A program made the translations under genes and the position numbers. Source: Algoriphagus ratkowskyi (lineage in GTDB: Bacteria; Bacteroidota; Bacteroidia; Cytophagales; Cyclobacteriaceae). From it: DNA of 64,000 nt. Shown piece after piece: positions 24,682 through 33,740 of the stretch. The notes beneath the pieces are model-generated. The model had not been told where the DNA came from. It searched no databases and worked only from the letters and a program-made list of their open reading frames with translations. The stretch covers positions 124,001 to 188,000 of the forward strand of contig NZ_MSSV01000001.1 of the NCBI RefSeq assembly GCF_002150505.1. Direction: 5' to 3'. The stretch's first letter is position 1; each line of letters starts with the position of its first letter.

Positions 24682-25347
24682 ATGGACACTACCACTGATA
24701 AGAAACTCACGAAGAAGAATTACAGAAAGCTGATTTTGGAAGGATTTAAAAAGCATGTGCTTGAGCATGGTGAAATGCCTAAGTCAGTGTTCAAGTTTGC
24801 AAAGGATTTGAAGATGAAAGAAGAGGATTTCTATATATACTTCACCTCTTTTGAATCTATTAAGTCAGCAGTTCTGGCAGATATTTTTGATGAGACATTA
24901 ATACAAATTGCGGAGCAAGGTGTATTTGAAGAGTATTCAGCAAGAGAGAAGTTTTTAAGCTTTTTATTTACTTGGATAGAAGAATTGAAGAAAAATAGAT
25001 CCTATCTGCTGAGCCTTTATGAAAGTAAGTCAAAAAGCCTTGTGACTTTATCTAAAGAGTCTGCGCAATTCAAGGAGAAATTCAAGGCTTTTGCGAATGA
25101 GATAATTCTCGAGGGTAAAGAGACTGAAGAAATTGCGACGCGTCCGGTGATCTCGGATCGATACGATGAAGCACTTTGGATTCAAGTTGGCTTTGTATTC
25201 AGGTATTGGTTAGATGATAGTTCTCCGAGTTTTGAGAAAACTGATGCTGCCATTGAGAAATCAGTTAATCTGGGCTTTGACCTGATGGGAAAAAGTGCGC
25301 TAGATTCTTTTATTGATTTCGCAAAATTCATGTATCAGTCCAAATAA
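24682..25347 (+). CDS. TetR/AcrR-like transcriptional regulator
   Basis: A 221-residue protein starting at ATG 24682. An upstream GTG at 24577 would add 35 residues unlike the family and is rejected. The N-terminal half (LILEGFKKHVLEHGEMPKSVFKFAKDLKMKEEDFYIYFTSFESIKSAVL) has the spacing of a TetR helix-turn-helix, with YFTSFESIK in place of the usual YYHFxSKE. The C-terminal part is helical, as in ligand-binding or dimerisation domains. It lies 3 bp before the AarF-type kinase gene, so the two form an operon. This pairing suggests control of membrane or quinone-related functions, which is inference. Confidence 0.78.
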   Translation: MDTTTDKKLTKKNYRKLILEGFKKHVLEHGEMPKSVFKFAKDLKMKEEDFYIYFTSFESIKSAVLADIFDETLIQIAEQGVFEEYSAREKFLSFLFTWIEELKKNRSYLLSLYESKSKSLVTLSKESAQFKEKFKAFANEIILEGKETEEIATRPVISDRYDEALWIQVGFVFRYWLDDSSPSFEKTDAAIEKSVNLGFDLMGKSALDSFIDFAKFMYQSK

Positions 25348-25350
25348 CTT

Positions 25351-26670
25351 ATGACAGATCACTTAAATGAGCAGCAGGCTATTCCTGTTTCCAAGGTTCA
25401 GCGTGCCGCCAAATTTATCTCTACTGGAGCAAAAGTAGGAGGTAATTACGTGAAGCACTACGCCAAAAAAATGGTGAACCCATCGATGGATAAGGAAGAG
25501 CTTCACAAGAACAATGCGTCAGATATCTATTCCTCATTAAGCCAGCTTAAAGGTTCTGCATTGAAAGTAGCACAGATGATGTCCATGGATAAGAATCTTT
25601 TGCCAAGAGCTTATCAGGACAAATTCACGATGGCTCAGTATTCTGCGCCTCCGCTTTCATTCCCTCTGGTAGTCAAAACTTTTCAGAAATATTTTAGTAA
25701 ATCTCCAGATCAAGTTTTTGATACATTCACCAGATCTGCAGTCAACGCTGCTTCGATTGGACAGGTTCACAAGGCTACTTTAGGCGAAAAAACTCTTGCA
25801 GTAAAAATACAGTATCCAGGAATTGCTGATTCTGTTAGCTCGGACTTGAAACTCGTTCGTCCTTTTGCACTTCGCTTGTTGAATATGAATGAGCGAGAAT
25901 TGGATCACTACATGGAAGAAGTGGAAGAAAAGCTTCTTGAGGAAACAGATTACATTCTGGAAGTTAGACGTTCTAGAGAGATCTCTGGAGAATGTAGCCA
26001 TATTCCCAACCTGAAGTTCCCCATTTATTATGATGAGCTCAGTGCAGAGCGAATCATTACAATGGATTGGATTGATGGAGTGCACATGAAAGAATGGTTA
26101 GTAACTAATCCTAGCCAGGAGTCCAGAAATCAGATTGGACAAGCACTATGGGATTTTTACGATCATCAGGTTCATAATCTTAAGACAGTTCATGCCGATC
26201 CGCATCCAGGGAATTTCATCATTCAGGAAAATGATCAGTTGGGTATTATTGATTTTGGTTGTGTGAAAGTTATTCCGGAGGATTTTTATCAAGGATATTT
26301 TGCCTTGATCAAAAAGGATCTGTTGATCAATAGTGATGAGTTAGATCAAGTGTTCTTTGACTTGGAATTCATATCAGATAAGGATTCTCCAGAAGAACAG
26401 GAGTATTTTAAATCCGTCTTTAGGGAAATGATATCTCTTTTAGGTAAACCTTTTCATTCGGATAAATTTGACTTTTCAGATGATAGCTTCTTCCAAAGGA
26501 TCTTTGAATTAGGAGATCGGATTTCTAATGATAAGAAATTTAAGAAGTCCAATCAGGCTCGTGGCTCTAAGCATGGTTTATATGTGAATAGAACCTATTT
26601 TGGTTTGTACAATCTACTTAATCAGCTGCAAGCTGAAGTAGTGACGACCAAGCCGGATTGGTTGAAATAA
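25351..26670 (+). CDS. ABC1/AarF/UbiB-family atypical kinase
   Basis: A 439-residue protein-kinase-like protein of the UbiB family, which supports quinone biosynthesis and lipid homeostasis. Recognisable parts are the N-terminal family motif as GSALKVAQMMSMD, the Ala-rich nucleotide loop NAASIGQVHKA, the lysine in LAVKIQYPG, the catalytic segment HADPHPGNFII and the metal motif IIDFGCVK. The hallmark KxGQ reads KVAQ here (Gly to Ala). No C-terminal transmembrane helices are obvious. It is co-transcribed with the TetR-like gene (3-bp gap) and ends at a shared bidirectional terminator. Confidence 0.88.
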   Translation: MTDHLNEQQAIPVSKVQRAAKFISTGAKVGGNYVKHYAKKMVNPSMDKEELHKNNASDIYSSLSQLKGSALKVAQMMSMDKNLLPRAYQDKFTMAQYSAPPLSFPLVVKTFQKYFSKSPDQVFDTFTRSAVNAASIGQVHKATLGEKTLAVKIQYPGIADSVSSDLKLVRPFALRLLNMNERELDHYMEEVEEKLLEETDYILEVRRSREISGECSHIPNLKFPIYYDELSAERIITMDWIDGVHMKEWLVTNPSQESRNQIGQALWDFYDHQVHNLKTVHADPHPGNFIIQENDQLGIIDFGCVKVIPEDFYQGYFALIKKDLLINSDELDQVFFDLEFISDKDSPEEQEYFKSVFREMISLLGKPFHSDKFDFSDDSFFQRIFELGDRISNDKKFKKSNQARGSKHGLYVNRTYFGLYNLLNQLQAEVVTTKPDWLK

Positions 26671-26848
26671 TTATTTAGGCAGTAAGACAGGTGACTGATT
26701 TTAGTAGTCAGCTGTTTTCAGCAAAAATATCCTATTCCTTTATCAGTGCGAGCACAAAATTTTTCTGAGATTGAGAATGGATTGAGAACACTTAGTTTAA
26801 AGTAGATGAGTAAAATATTTAATATTCCAGTTGAATTAATATTAGCCT

Positions 26849-26878
26849 AAAAAAGGGAAGCAGATAGCTTCCCTTTTT
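26849..26878. terminator. Bidirectional terminator between converging genes
   Basis: An 11-bp stem (26851-26861 with 26867-26877, AAAAGGGAAGC / GCTTCCCTTTT) has a 5-nt loop and A/T runs on both sides. It serves the kinase gene and the converging gene at 26885-28084. Confidence 0.85.
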
Positions 26879-26884
26879 TACTAG

Positions 26885-28084
26885 TTATTTCGCAGAATAA
26901 GTAACCCTATAAATCACCCCGGCCATATCGTCGGATATCAATAAACTACCATCTTGCATTTCCTGTACATCCACTGGGCGACCCCATGCTTTCTGAGATG
27001 CCTCATCCAGCCATCCAGAAGCAAATTCTTTCTCTCCTGAAGCATTAGATCCTTCAACTTTAATAGATGTGAGAACATAGCCTGACTTTTTGCTTCTGTT
27101 CCAAGAGCCGTGCTTAGCTATGAATACCTGGTTTTGGTATGCTCCTGGGAACATATTTCCTTTGTAGAATCTCATTCCTAAGGGAGCTGTGTGTGCGCCT
27201 AGTTTTGCAGCTGGAGCAACATAATCACTTGCAGGCCCACCTTTATCTCCAAATTCCGGATCTTTTACCGATCCCTCATGCCAGTAAGGATATCCGAAAT
27301 GCTGGCCAGCTTTTGTGACATGATTCAATTCACAATTGGGGACATCATCTCCCATCATATCTCGGCCATTGTCAGTAAACCACATATCCCCAGTTTTAGG
27401 ATCCCAATCGAAGCCTACTGTATTTCTAACCCCGTGAGCTACTATTTCAGGAGTTGGATTTGGTGAATCCACATCAATTCTCGTGATCGATGCAAAAACC
27501 TCATTTTCTGACTCACAAATATTGCACGGAGCGCCTACTGGGATATATAATTTTCCATCTGGTCCAAAACTTATGAATTTCCAGCCATGATGTGATTCCG
27601 TCGGATAGCCATCGTAGACAACTTCATAGCTAGGATTATCAAGATTGTTTTTGATGTCTTTGAATCGAATGATTCTATTTACCTCTGCAACGTATAGATC
27701 ACCGTCTTTATACGCCACGCCATTAGGCATATTGAGACCATCTGCGAGTGTGTATTTGGTATTAGCTTTTCCATCCCCATCTTCGTCAATTACCGCGAAA
27801 ACTTTGTTTTCCTGACGATTTCCTACAAAAACGACCCCGTCTTCAGAAATTGCCAAGGAACGGGCGTTTGGAATATCAGCTGCCCAAACTTCTATTTTGA
27901 AATTTTCAGGTAACTTGATTTTATCAAGCTTTACCTCAGCATTAGCATTAGTAATATCATCTTTGCTTGCTCCATTCGCGCTGATAATTCCTTGTGCTTC
28001 AGCATTTTGATTTTGTTGACAACCTAATAGAAACAGGGAAATGCCTATTCCTAGAACTAGTGATACCTTAGATAAATATTTCAT
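26885..28084 (-). CDS. PQQ-dependent sugar (sorbosone) dehydrogenase-like lipoprotein
   Basis: A 399-residue protein with a lipoprotein signal peptide and lipobox LLGC (Cys22). The rest is a six-bladed beta-propeller of the soluble glucose/L-sorbosone dehydrogenase family. Typical segments are IEVWAADIPNARSLAIS, LPNGVAY-type blades (ADGLNMPNGVAYKDGDLYVAEV), the SHHGWKFISFGPDGKLYIPVGAPCN block, GVRNTVGFDWDPKTGDMWFTDNGRD and the C-terminal AWGRPVDVQ. It probably oxidises sugars in the periplasm if PQQ is available; no PQQ genes are nearby. The gene is monocistronic and diverges from the ABC-F gene. Confidence 0.88.
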   Translation of the reverse strand: MKYLSKVSLVLGIGISLFLLGCQQNQNAEAQGIISANGASKDDITNANAEVKLDKIKLPENFKIEVWAADIPNARSLAISEDGVVFVGNRQENKVFAVIDEDGDGKANTKYTLADGLNMPNGVAYKDGDLYVAEVNRIIRFKDIKNNLDNPSYEVVYDGYPTESHHGWKFISFGPDGKLYIPVGAPCNICESENEVFASITRIDVDSPNPTPEIVAHGVRNTVGFDWDPKTGDMWFTDNGRDMMGDDVPNCELNHVTKAGQHFGYPYWHEGSVKDPEFGDKGGPASDYVAPAAKLGAHTAPLGMRFYKGNMFPGAYQNQVFIAKHGSWNRSKKSGYVLTSIKVEGSNASGEKEFASGWLDEASQKAWGRPVDVQEMQDGSLLISDDMAGVIYRVTYSAK

Positions 28085-28165
28085 AATTGGTTGGTTAATA
28101 TAGGTAGTAAGTTAAGAAATATTCAGAATGTTTGGGATTGAAAAGGTTATGATGTGGTTAATGGT

Positions 28166-28173
28166 TAATTTTG
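28166..28173 (+). promoter_or_regulatory. Candidate -7 element very close to the ABC-F start
   Basis: TAATTTTG fits TAnnTTTG but ends only 4 bp before the ATG at 28178, which would give a leaderless or near-leaderless mRNA. No good -33 TTG lies at 20 bp. It may be chance in AT-rich DNA. Confidence 0.22.
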
Positions 28174-28177
28174 CGCA

Positions 28178-30106
28178 ATGTTATCGATTTCCAATCTCTC
28201 TTACTTCATTGGTGGGCGTCCACTTTATGAAAACGCCAATTTACACATCAAACCTAAAGACAAGATCGGCCTAGTAGGTCAAAATGGTACGGGTAAATCC
28301 ACTTTATTGAAAATTATCAATGGTGATTTCCAACCTAGTTCTGGAGAAGTTCAGAAAGCCAAAGACTGCACTATCGGGTTTTTGAATCAAGATCTACTTT
28401 CTTATCAGTCAGATGATAGTATTTTGAATGTTGCTTTGGCGGCCTTCAAGGAGACTTTGGAACTTCAGGAGGAGATAGATGTAATCTTGAAAAAGATGGA
28501 AACTGACTATTCTGATGAGATAATCAATAGACTTGCCTTTCTTCAGGAAAGATTTGAAGCTAATGAAGGCTATACGATCAAAGCTAAAGCTGAGGAAGTA
28601 TTAGAAGGAATAGGTTTTAAATCTGCAGATCTGAATAAACCACTTCGTACTTTTTCCGGAGGATGGAGAATGCGAGTGATGCTTGCTAAGCTATTGCTTG
28701 AGAAGCCTTCACTTTTGATGCTCGATGAGCCTACCAACCACTTGGATCTTCCTTCTATCGAATGGGTAGAGAACTACATGAAGAACTATGAGGGTGCAGT
28801 GATTGTAGTTTCCCACGACCAGACTTTTTTAGATAATTGCATTAGCAGCACTGTGGAGGTGGCGAGTAATTCTCTAACGCTCTATTCTGGTAATTACTCT
28901 TATTATAAGGAAGAGAAAGTGGAGCGGATGGAGATCCAGCAGAATGCCTTTGAGAATCAACAGCAGATGATCAAGCAGACCGAGAAGTTCATCGAGCGAT
29001 TTCGTGCAAAAGCTACCAAGTCCAATCAGGTTCAGTCAAGAATCAAAGCATTGGATAGGTTAGATCGTGTGCACGAGGTAGTGAGTGATGAGGTGTCTGT
29101 AAACTTCAAGTTCAAATTCTCCAAGCAGTCTGGCCGTGATGTGATCACGCTGGATAATATCTCCAAGGCATATGGAGATAATGTGATCTTAAAAAACGCA
29201 ACTGCCCGAATCGAGCGAGGAGATAAAATTGCGTTGATCGGTGCAAATGGAAAAGGTAAATCTACACTACTCCGGATAATCGACGGTTCTGAAAAGAATG
29301 TACCTGGAAGATCTGAAGGATATAATGTCGTAAAATCCTTCTTTGCGCAGCATCAATTGGAAGCGCTCACGCTGGACAATGAGATCATTCAAGAAATGGC
29401 TCAAGCAGGAAGTGCAAAATCGGAAATGGAACTTCGAGGTGTACTAGGATGCTTTCTTTTCACAAATGAGGAGGTTTTCAAAAAGATCAAAGTTCTTTCT
29501 GGAGGGGAAAAATCCAGAGTTGCTTTAGCGAAAACCTTGATTTCAGAATCGAATTTTTTGCTTTTGGATGAACCTACCAATCACTTGGATTTTCAATCGG
29601 TAAATATTCTGATTCAGGCACTTCAACAATACGAAGGTACATTTGTCACAGTCTCTCACGATAGACACTTCATCAGAGGCGTGGCCAATAAAATTTGGTA
29701 CATCGAGAATCATGAGATTAAAGAATACTTAGGGACATACGCTGAATACGAGGCTTGGAGAGAGAGACAAGTAGAAGTACCAGTAGTAGCTGCTCCGAAA
29801 GCAGTAAAGAAGGAGCAACAGAAGCCTAAAGTTCAGGTGAATAATCCTGAAGTTCAGCAGGCTAAGAAAGAGTTGCGAAAACTTGAAGAAGAACTTGATC
29901 GTGTAGAAAAGGAAGTAGAAAAGCTTGAAGAGAAAAAGCTGGGTCTAGAGCGAAAAATGGCTGATCCAGAATTGTATTCCCGTGAGGAAGAAGCACAGGA
30001 AATTCAAGAAAATTATCAAGGTCTTCAGGCAGCGCTCGTGGGTTCTAATGAGCAGTGGGAGCTTTTAGTAGACAAAATATCCAATTTACAAGAAGTCATT
30101 TCCTAG
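28178..30106 (+). CDS. ABC-F family ATPase (ribosome-associated type)
   Basis: A 642-residue soluble protein with two ABC cassettes and no membrane domain. The first has Walker A GQNGTGKST (about 34-42), signature FSGGWRMR and Walker B LLMLDEPTNHLD. The second has GANGKGKST (about 355-363), signature LSGGEKSR and FLLLDEPTNHLD. A basic, helical P-site interaction linker sits between them (about 240-310), and the C-terminus (about 565-642) is a charged coiled coil as in Uup/YdiF types. Such proteins act at the ribosomal E site or in translation quality control; no antibiotic-resistance feature can be inferred. The T9SS plug gene follows 40 bp later. Confidence 0.92.
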   Translation: MLSISNLSYFIGGRPLYENANLHIKPKDKIGLVGQNGTGKSTLLKIINGDFQPSSGEVQKAKDCTIGFLNQDLLSYQSDDSILNVALAAFKETLELQEEIDVILKKMETDYSDEIINRLAFLQERFEANEGYTIKAKAEEVLEGIGFKSADLNKPLRTFSGGWRMRVMLAKLLLEKPSLLMLDEPTNHLDLPSIEWVENYMKNYEGAVIVVSHDQTFLDNCISSTVEVASNSLTLYSGNYSYYKEEKVERMEIQQNAFENQQQMIKQTEKFIERFRAKATKSNQVQSRIKALDRLDRVHEVVSDEVSVNFKFKFSKQSGRDVITLDNISKAYGDNVILKNATARIERGDKIALIGANGKGKSTLLRIIDGSEKNVPGRSEGYNVVKSFFAQHQLEALTLDNEIIQEMAQAGSAKSEMELRGVLGCFLFTNEEVFKKIKVLSGGEKSRVALAKTLISESNFLLLDEPTNHLDFQSVNILIQALQQYEGTFVTVSHDRHFIRGVANKIWYIENHEIKEYLGTYAEYEAWRERQVEVPVVAAPKAVKKEQQKPKVQVNNPEVQQAKKELRKLEEELDRVEKEVEKLEEKKLGLERKMADPELYSREEEAQEIQENYQGLQAALVGSNEQWELLVDKISNLQEVIS

Positions 30107-30113
30107 AATATTT

Positions 30114-30121
30114 TAGATTTG
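30114..30121 (+). promoter_or_regulatory. Candidate -7 element of the T9SS plug gene
   Basis: TAGATTTG fits TAnnTTTG, 26 bp before the ATG at 30147. The -33 TTG is missing at the expected spacing. Confidence 0.3.
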
Positions 30122-30146
30122 GTCTTCATTTTGCCTACTTTTCGGG

Positions 30147-31424
30147 ATGAAGACCAAATTCTTTTTTTTATGTTTTTTGCTGAACATTGCTGCTATATTT
30201 CAGCTTTTTGCGCAGCAGCTAGAAGACAAAGTATATAAAGATCATATCCAGTCAGTTCGATTGTTTCCTGCTGGTGAGACATTCGATGCGTCCTTAGATG
30301 CTCCTGTAATTTCGATACGAGCTCTCACGCCCTTGGTTTTGCTGTTTGATGATTTGGCTTTTGACCCAGAGCTATATAGAGCTAGGTTGATCCATTGTGA
30401 TGCTAATTGGCAGAGATCACAATTGAAGGACAACGATTTCTTGACAACGTTTAATGAGTTTAATATTCAGGATTACGAATATTCGGTCAATACGCGTATA
30501 CCGTATATTCATTACCGTTTTGAACTTCCTCGTGTCACTAAATCAGGAAATTATCTAATTCAAGTGTATAGACAGAGTGATGAATCTGATGTTATTTTGT
30601 CTAGGCGTTTCATGATTTATGAGGAGATCTTCACAGTGGGAGCTTCGATAGTTCCACCTTCTCAAACAGCTAATCGCCAGAAATCACAACAAATAAATGT
30701 AATAGTCAATTACTCTGCGGGTGAAGTGACCAATCCGGCAGGGCAAATAAAGGTGCAGATGAGACAAAACCAACGCTGGGATAATGCGAAGTTTTTGTCA
30801 AAGCCAACGTTTATGAACGAGAGTTCGAAAGTTCTGCGATATGAGTCTTTTGATGGTTCTAATACCTTTGATGCTGGAAACGAGTTTCGTTTTGTTGACT
30901 TAAGATTTATCAGAGCCAATGGTGTCAATGTAGCAAATATGCGTGTTGAAACTGATGTGATTTTTGCAGATGGAGACATCAATAAGCTTAGGCCAGAGAC
31001 GGTCTATTCTCAATACTTGGATCTGAATGGCCAATACCTTATTGAAACAATGGATCGTCCGGGGGGTAACCCAGAAACAGAAAGTGAGTACATGCTAATG
31101 ACCTTTAGGTTAGGGGTGGAGCAAACTTCAAATCCGATTTATTTGCTTGGCTCTCTGACTAACTGGGGGAAGAATCCAGAAGCAAAGATGGAGTGGGACC
31201 CGAAGATGAACGTGTACACTACATCCGTTTTGGTGAAGCAGGGATGGTATGATTACCAATACGCTTATTCAGTAGATGGGAAATTTGAGCCTCAACACTT
31301 TGAAGGGAGTTATTTCGAAACTGAAAATGAATACGAGGTGCTCGTGTACTTCAGGAATTTAGGCGCTAGATATGATCAACTGGTAGGGTATATATATATG
31401 CAGCCAAACCGACGGAGATTGTGA
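30147..31424 (+). CDS. Type IX secretion system plug-like protein (DUF5103)
   Basis: A 425-residue exported protein (signal peptide about 1-22, ending LFAQ). The order HIQSVRLFPAG, SIRALTPLVLLFDDL, YRARLIHCDANWQ and SGNYLIQVYR matches the DUF5103 / T9SS plug N-terminal domain, and the C-terminal part from about 320 (PIYLLGSLTNWGKNPEAKM) resembles a carbohydrate-binding-like beta-sandwich. In Flavobacterium the plug protein closes the periplasmic side of the large SprA channel. It therefore probably acts in type IX secretion, although no other T9SS core gene is in this window. Confidence 0.85.
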   Translation: MKTKFFFLCFLLNIAAIFQLFAQQLEDKVYKDHIQSVRLFPAGETFDASLDAPVISIRALTPLVLLFDDLAFDPELYRARLIHCDANWQRSQLKDNDFLTTFNEFNIQDYEYSVNTRIPYIHYRFELPRVTKSGNYLIQVYRQSDESDVILSRRFMIYEEIFTVGASIVPPSQTANRQKSQQINVIVNYSAGEVTNPAGQIKVQMRQNQRWDNAKFLSKPTFMNESSKVLRYESFDGSNTFDAGNEFRFVDLRFIRANGVNVANMRVETDVIFADGDINKLRPETVYSQYLDLNGQYLIETMDRPGGNPETESEYMLMTFRLGVEQTSNPIYLLGSLTNWGKNPEAKMEWDPKMNVYTTSVLVKQGWYDYQYAYSVDGKFEPQHFEGSYFETENEYEVLVYFRNLGARYDQLVGYIYMQPNRRRL

Positions 31425-31592
31425 GAAGAGTTATGTAAAGCTCGTAACTGGTGGGATGAATGTTTCCGCCACAGTTTGTTTAAGTAAGAAGGGAAATGCA
31501 GTAAGTAAAATGTTATTAGCAGAGAGATGTTGTATTTAGCTATGCCCTCTTCAAAAAGCATATATGAACTTCGCGGTTAATCATATAAAAGC

Positions 31593-31627
31593 AAAAATCC
31601 CTTTCGAATTAACGAAAGGGATTTTTT
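31593..31627. terminator. Bidirectional terminator between plug and cas6-like genes
   Basis: A 14-bp perfect stem (31593-31606 with 31613-31626, core ATCCCTTTCG / CGAAAGGGAT) has a 6-nt loop and ends in A5/T7 runs. Confidence 0.9.
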
Positions 31628-32538
31628 TATGATTCTTCTGTAGATGGAATGTCTGTAGAAGGGGAGTCTTCATTGTTCTCATCACCTGCTGGGGCAACGT
31701 TCTCTCTAACCCGCTCACTAGGCTTATAAGGTACAAATCCTTCTCTCTTAAACTTATAAGTTGTAGTTCTAGGGCCAGTTGGATGATTGGCCAAATCTAG
31801 CATTCCAAAACCCTTGTGAGTAAATGCTCCTAAACCGCATTTGAATACAAAGTCTTGAACTTCAGGCGCTGCATACAAAGTGATAGGAAGTGTATATCCT
31901 CTTACTTCGTATTTTACATCCATGTCGTAAACGGCATAGATTCTTGCGAATTTCTTCTGAGCTTCTTTAAGCTTATTTACATAAACCATGTCGGGAACTA
32001 CTTGAAACTTGTAGAAAGTCTCCATTTGCTCCGGAGTGTACCAACCAGAACGCTCCATTCTAGTAAGCGTAGATTCATAAAGCAAATCGGAAAACTCATC
32101 ACTATCTGGACTTATGAATCGCTTACCAGCTTCCTCATTGAAAGCAGGTGTGATCAATACTAGTGGAGAAATACAAACAAACTTGTTTGAAGTTTCCAAA
32201 ATAGGCTCTACTTCTATTTCAGTGTATTCAGGGACCATGATTAGGTTGCCAAGTTCGATTTTTGGGGTGGCAAAAACCTGCTCAAGCAAATAGTCCATGA
32301 AGTCTTCACTTTGGGAAGACACTACTAGGGTGACTAAACTGGAATAGTAATGCAGACCACTTCTACTCACTTTAGTCTGACCTTTCAAGCCAGAGAAGTT
32401 GAAATAGTTGTAGTTGTAAAACTCTTCTCTTCCACCTTTCACAATTAATCCTTTAAGGAATTGCGCCAGTATATACTGATGATGAAATGGTAAATAGGAG
32501 CCCTTGTTTTTTAGGGAAAATATTAGTCTAACTCTCAC
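31627..32538 (-). CDS. Solitary Cas6-like protein (CRISPR RNA endonuclease fold), GTG start
   Basis: A 303-residue protein with the Cas6 plan of two ferredoxin-like folds. The N-terminus MRVRLIFSLKNKGSYLPFHHQYIL (1-24) has the LPF.HQY signature at the start of helix 1, NFSGLKG (47-53) matches the Cas6 ytFS-L strand, and the C-terminus has the Gly-rich loop GLGAFTHKGFGMLDL (235-249). A 50-residue basic-then-acidic, disordered-looking tail follows. Usual catalytic His near residue 46 is not apparent; only His19, His20 and His63 are available in this half. There is no repeat array and no other cas gene in 64 kb. It lies 97 bp after ychF on the same strand. The start is GTG at 32536-32538. A housekeeping RNA-binding role is plausible. 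Confidence 0.78.
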   Translation of the reverse strand: MRVRLIFSLKNKGSYLPFHHQYILAQFLKGLIVKGGREEFYNYNYFNFSGLKGQTKVSRSGLHYYSSLVTLVVSSQSEDFMDYLLEQVFATPKIELGNLIMVPEYTEIEVEPILETSNKFVCISPLVLITPAFNEEAGKRFISPDSDEFSDLLYESTLTRMERSGWYTPEQMETFYKFQVVPDMVYVNKLKEAQKKFARIYAVYDMDVKYEVRGYTLPITLYAAPEVQDFVFKCGLGAFTHKGFGMLDLANHPTGPRTTTYKFKREGFVPYKPSERVRENVAPAGDENNEDSPSTDIPSTEES

Positions 32539-32607
32539 GGTAAATTAAAAATAAAATGAGACAATAAATAAGATAAAATTGTAACTCTTGGGGTGAATTA
32601 ACAATTA

Positions 32608-32615
32608 CAAAATTA
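32608..32615 (-). promoter_or_regulatory. Candidate -7 element of the cas6-like gene
   Basis: On the minus strand TAATTTTG matches TAnnTTTG, about 70 bp upstream of the GTG start. No TTG is present at the ideal -33 distance. The leader between it and the GTG contains the inverted repeat TTGTAA...TTACAA. Confidence 0.28.
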
Positions 32616-32635
32616 TCATTTTTTTTTAGAAACTA

Positions 32636-33733
32636 TTATACATTAAATCTAAAATGCATAATGTCACCATCTTGAACAACATATTCTTTCCCTTCGATGG
32701 CGATTTTTCCGTTTTCTCGGCAAGCAGCTTCAGTCTTGAATTTCTGATATTCAACTAGTTTAATTACTTCAGCTTTGATGAATCCTCTCTCAAAATCTGT
32801 GTGAATCACTCCAGCGGCTGCAGGTGCTTTCCATCCTTTTTTAATTGTCCAAGCTCTAACTTCTTGTACACCAGCGGTAAAATAAGTAATCAAGTGTAAA
32901 AGAGAATACGCGCCATAAATCAATTTGTTCAATCCACTTTCTTCAAGACCATATTCTCCGAGGAACATTTCCTTTTCTTCAGGATCTTCGAATTCTGCGA
33001 TTTGAGCTTCTATAGCTGCGCAAAGGATGATTACTTCAGCGTTTTCATCTTTTACTTCTTCTTTCAATTGATCTACATATTTATTTCCAGTAAGTAAACT
33101 TTCTTCGTCTACGTTGGCTACATAAATCACTGGTTTGATAGTCAATAGGTGTAGGTCATAAACAGCTAGCAATTCTTCCTTGTCAACTTCTACAGATCTT
33201 GCATTTCTACCAGAAGTCAAGGCTTCTTTGAATAACAAAAGTGTTTCCAGTTCTTTTCTGGCTTTTGCATCTCCGGCTTTTGCAACTTTTTCAGTCTTCT
33301 GAATTTTTTTCTCGACAGATTCTAGATCCTTCAATTGAAGTTCCGTGTCGATTACTTCCTTATCGAAAATTGGATCGACACCACCTGCTACGTGAACGAT
33401 GTTCTCATCGTCGAAACACCTGATTACGTGTATAACTGCATCCACCTCGCGAATGTTTGCAAGAAACTTATTTCCAAGACCTTCCCCTTTGCTTGCTCCT
33501 TTCACCAAACCAGCGATATCTACAAATTCTATCACAGTAGGAAGTACTCGTTGAGGATTGACCAGTTCTTCGAGGATCTGAAGTCTTTTGTCCGGAACTG
33601 TAACTACACCCACATTAGGCTCGATAGTGCAAAAAGGGAAATTAGCTGCTTCAGCTTTCGCACTTGATAGGGCGTTAAACAGAGTGGATTTTCCAACGTT
33701 GGGAAGTCCTACAATGCCACATTGTAATGCCAT
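32636..33733 (-). CDS. ychF: YchF/OLA1-family P-loop ATPase/GTPase
   Basis: A 365-residue Obg-related nucleotide hydrolase that binds ribosomes. The P-loop is GLPNVGKST (8-16), preceded by CGIVG; the switch region is [11 protein letters not shown]3 is [21 protein letters not shown], and the altered G4 reads NVDEE, the change that gives YchF its ATP preference. The C-terminal TGS domain contains [26 protein letters not shown]. Length is typical. It starts 7 bp after the AI-2E-family gene, so the two are co-transcribed, and the Cas6-like gene follows. Confidence 0.96.
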   Translation of the reverse strand: MALQCGIVGLPNVGKSTLFNALSSAKAEAANFPFCTIEPNVGVVTVPDKRLQILEELVNPQRVLPTVIEFVDIAGLVKGASKGEGLGNKFLANIREVDAVIHVIRCFDDENIVHVAGGVDPIFDKEVIDTELQLKDLESVEKKIQKTEKVAKAGDAKARKELETLLLFKEALTSGRNARSVEVDKEELLAVYDLHLLTIKPVIYVANVDEESLLTGNKYVDQLKEEVKDENAEVIILCAAIEAQIAEFEDPEEKEMFLGEYGLEESGLNKLIYGAYSLLHLITYFTAGVQEVRAWTIKKGWKAPAAAGVIHTDFERGFIKAEVIKLVEYQKFKTEAACRENGKIAIEGKEYVVQDGDIMHFRFNV

Positions 33734-33740
33734 TAATTCT

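Noticed and set aside
31627..32538. A hidden CRISPR array near the Cas6-like gene
   Set aside because: I found no direct repeats of 25-40 bp with regular spacers in the flanking sequence.
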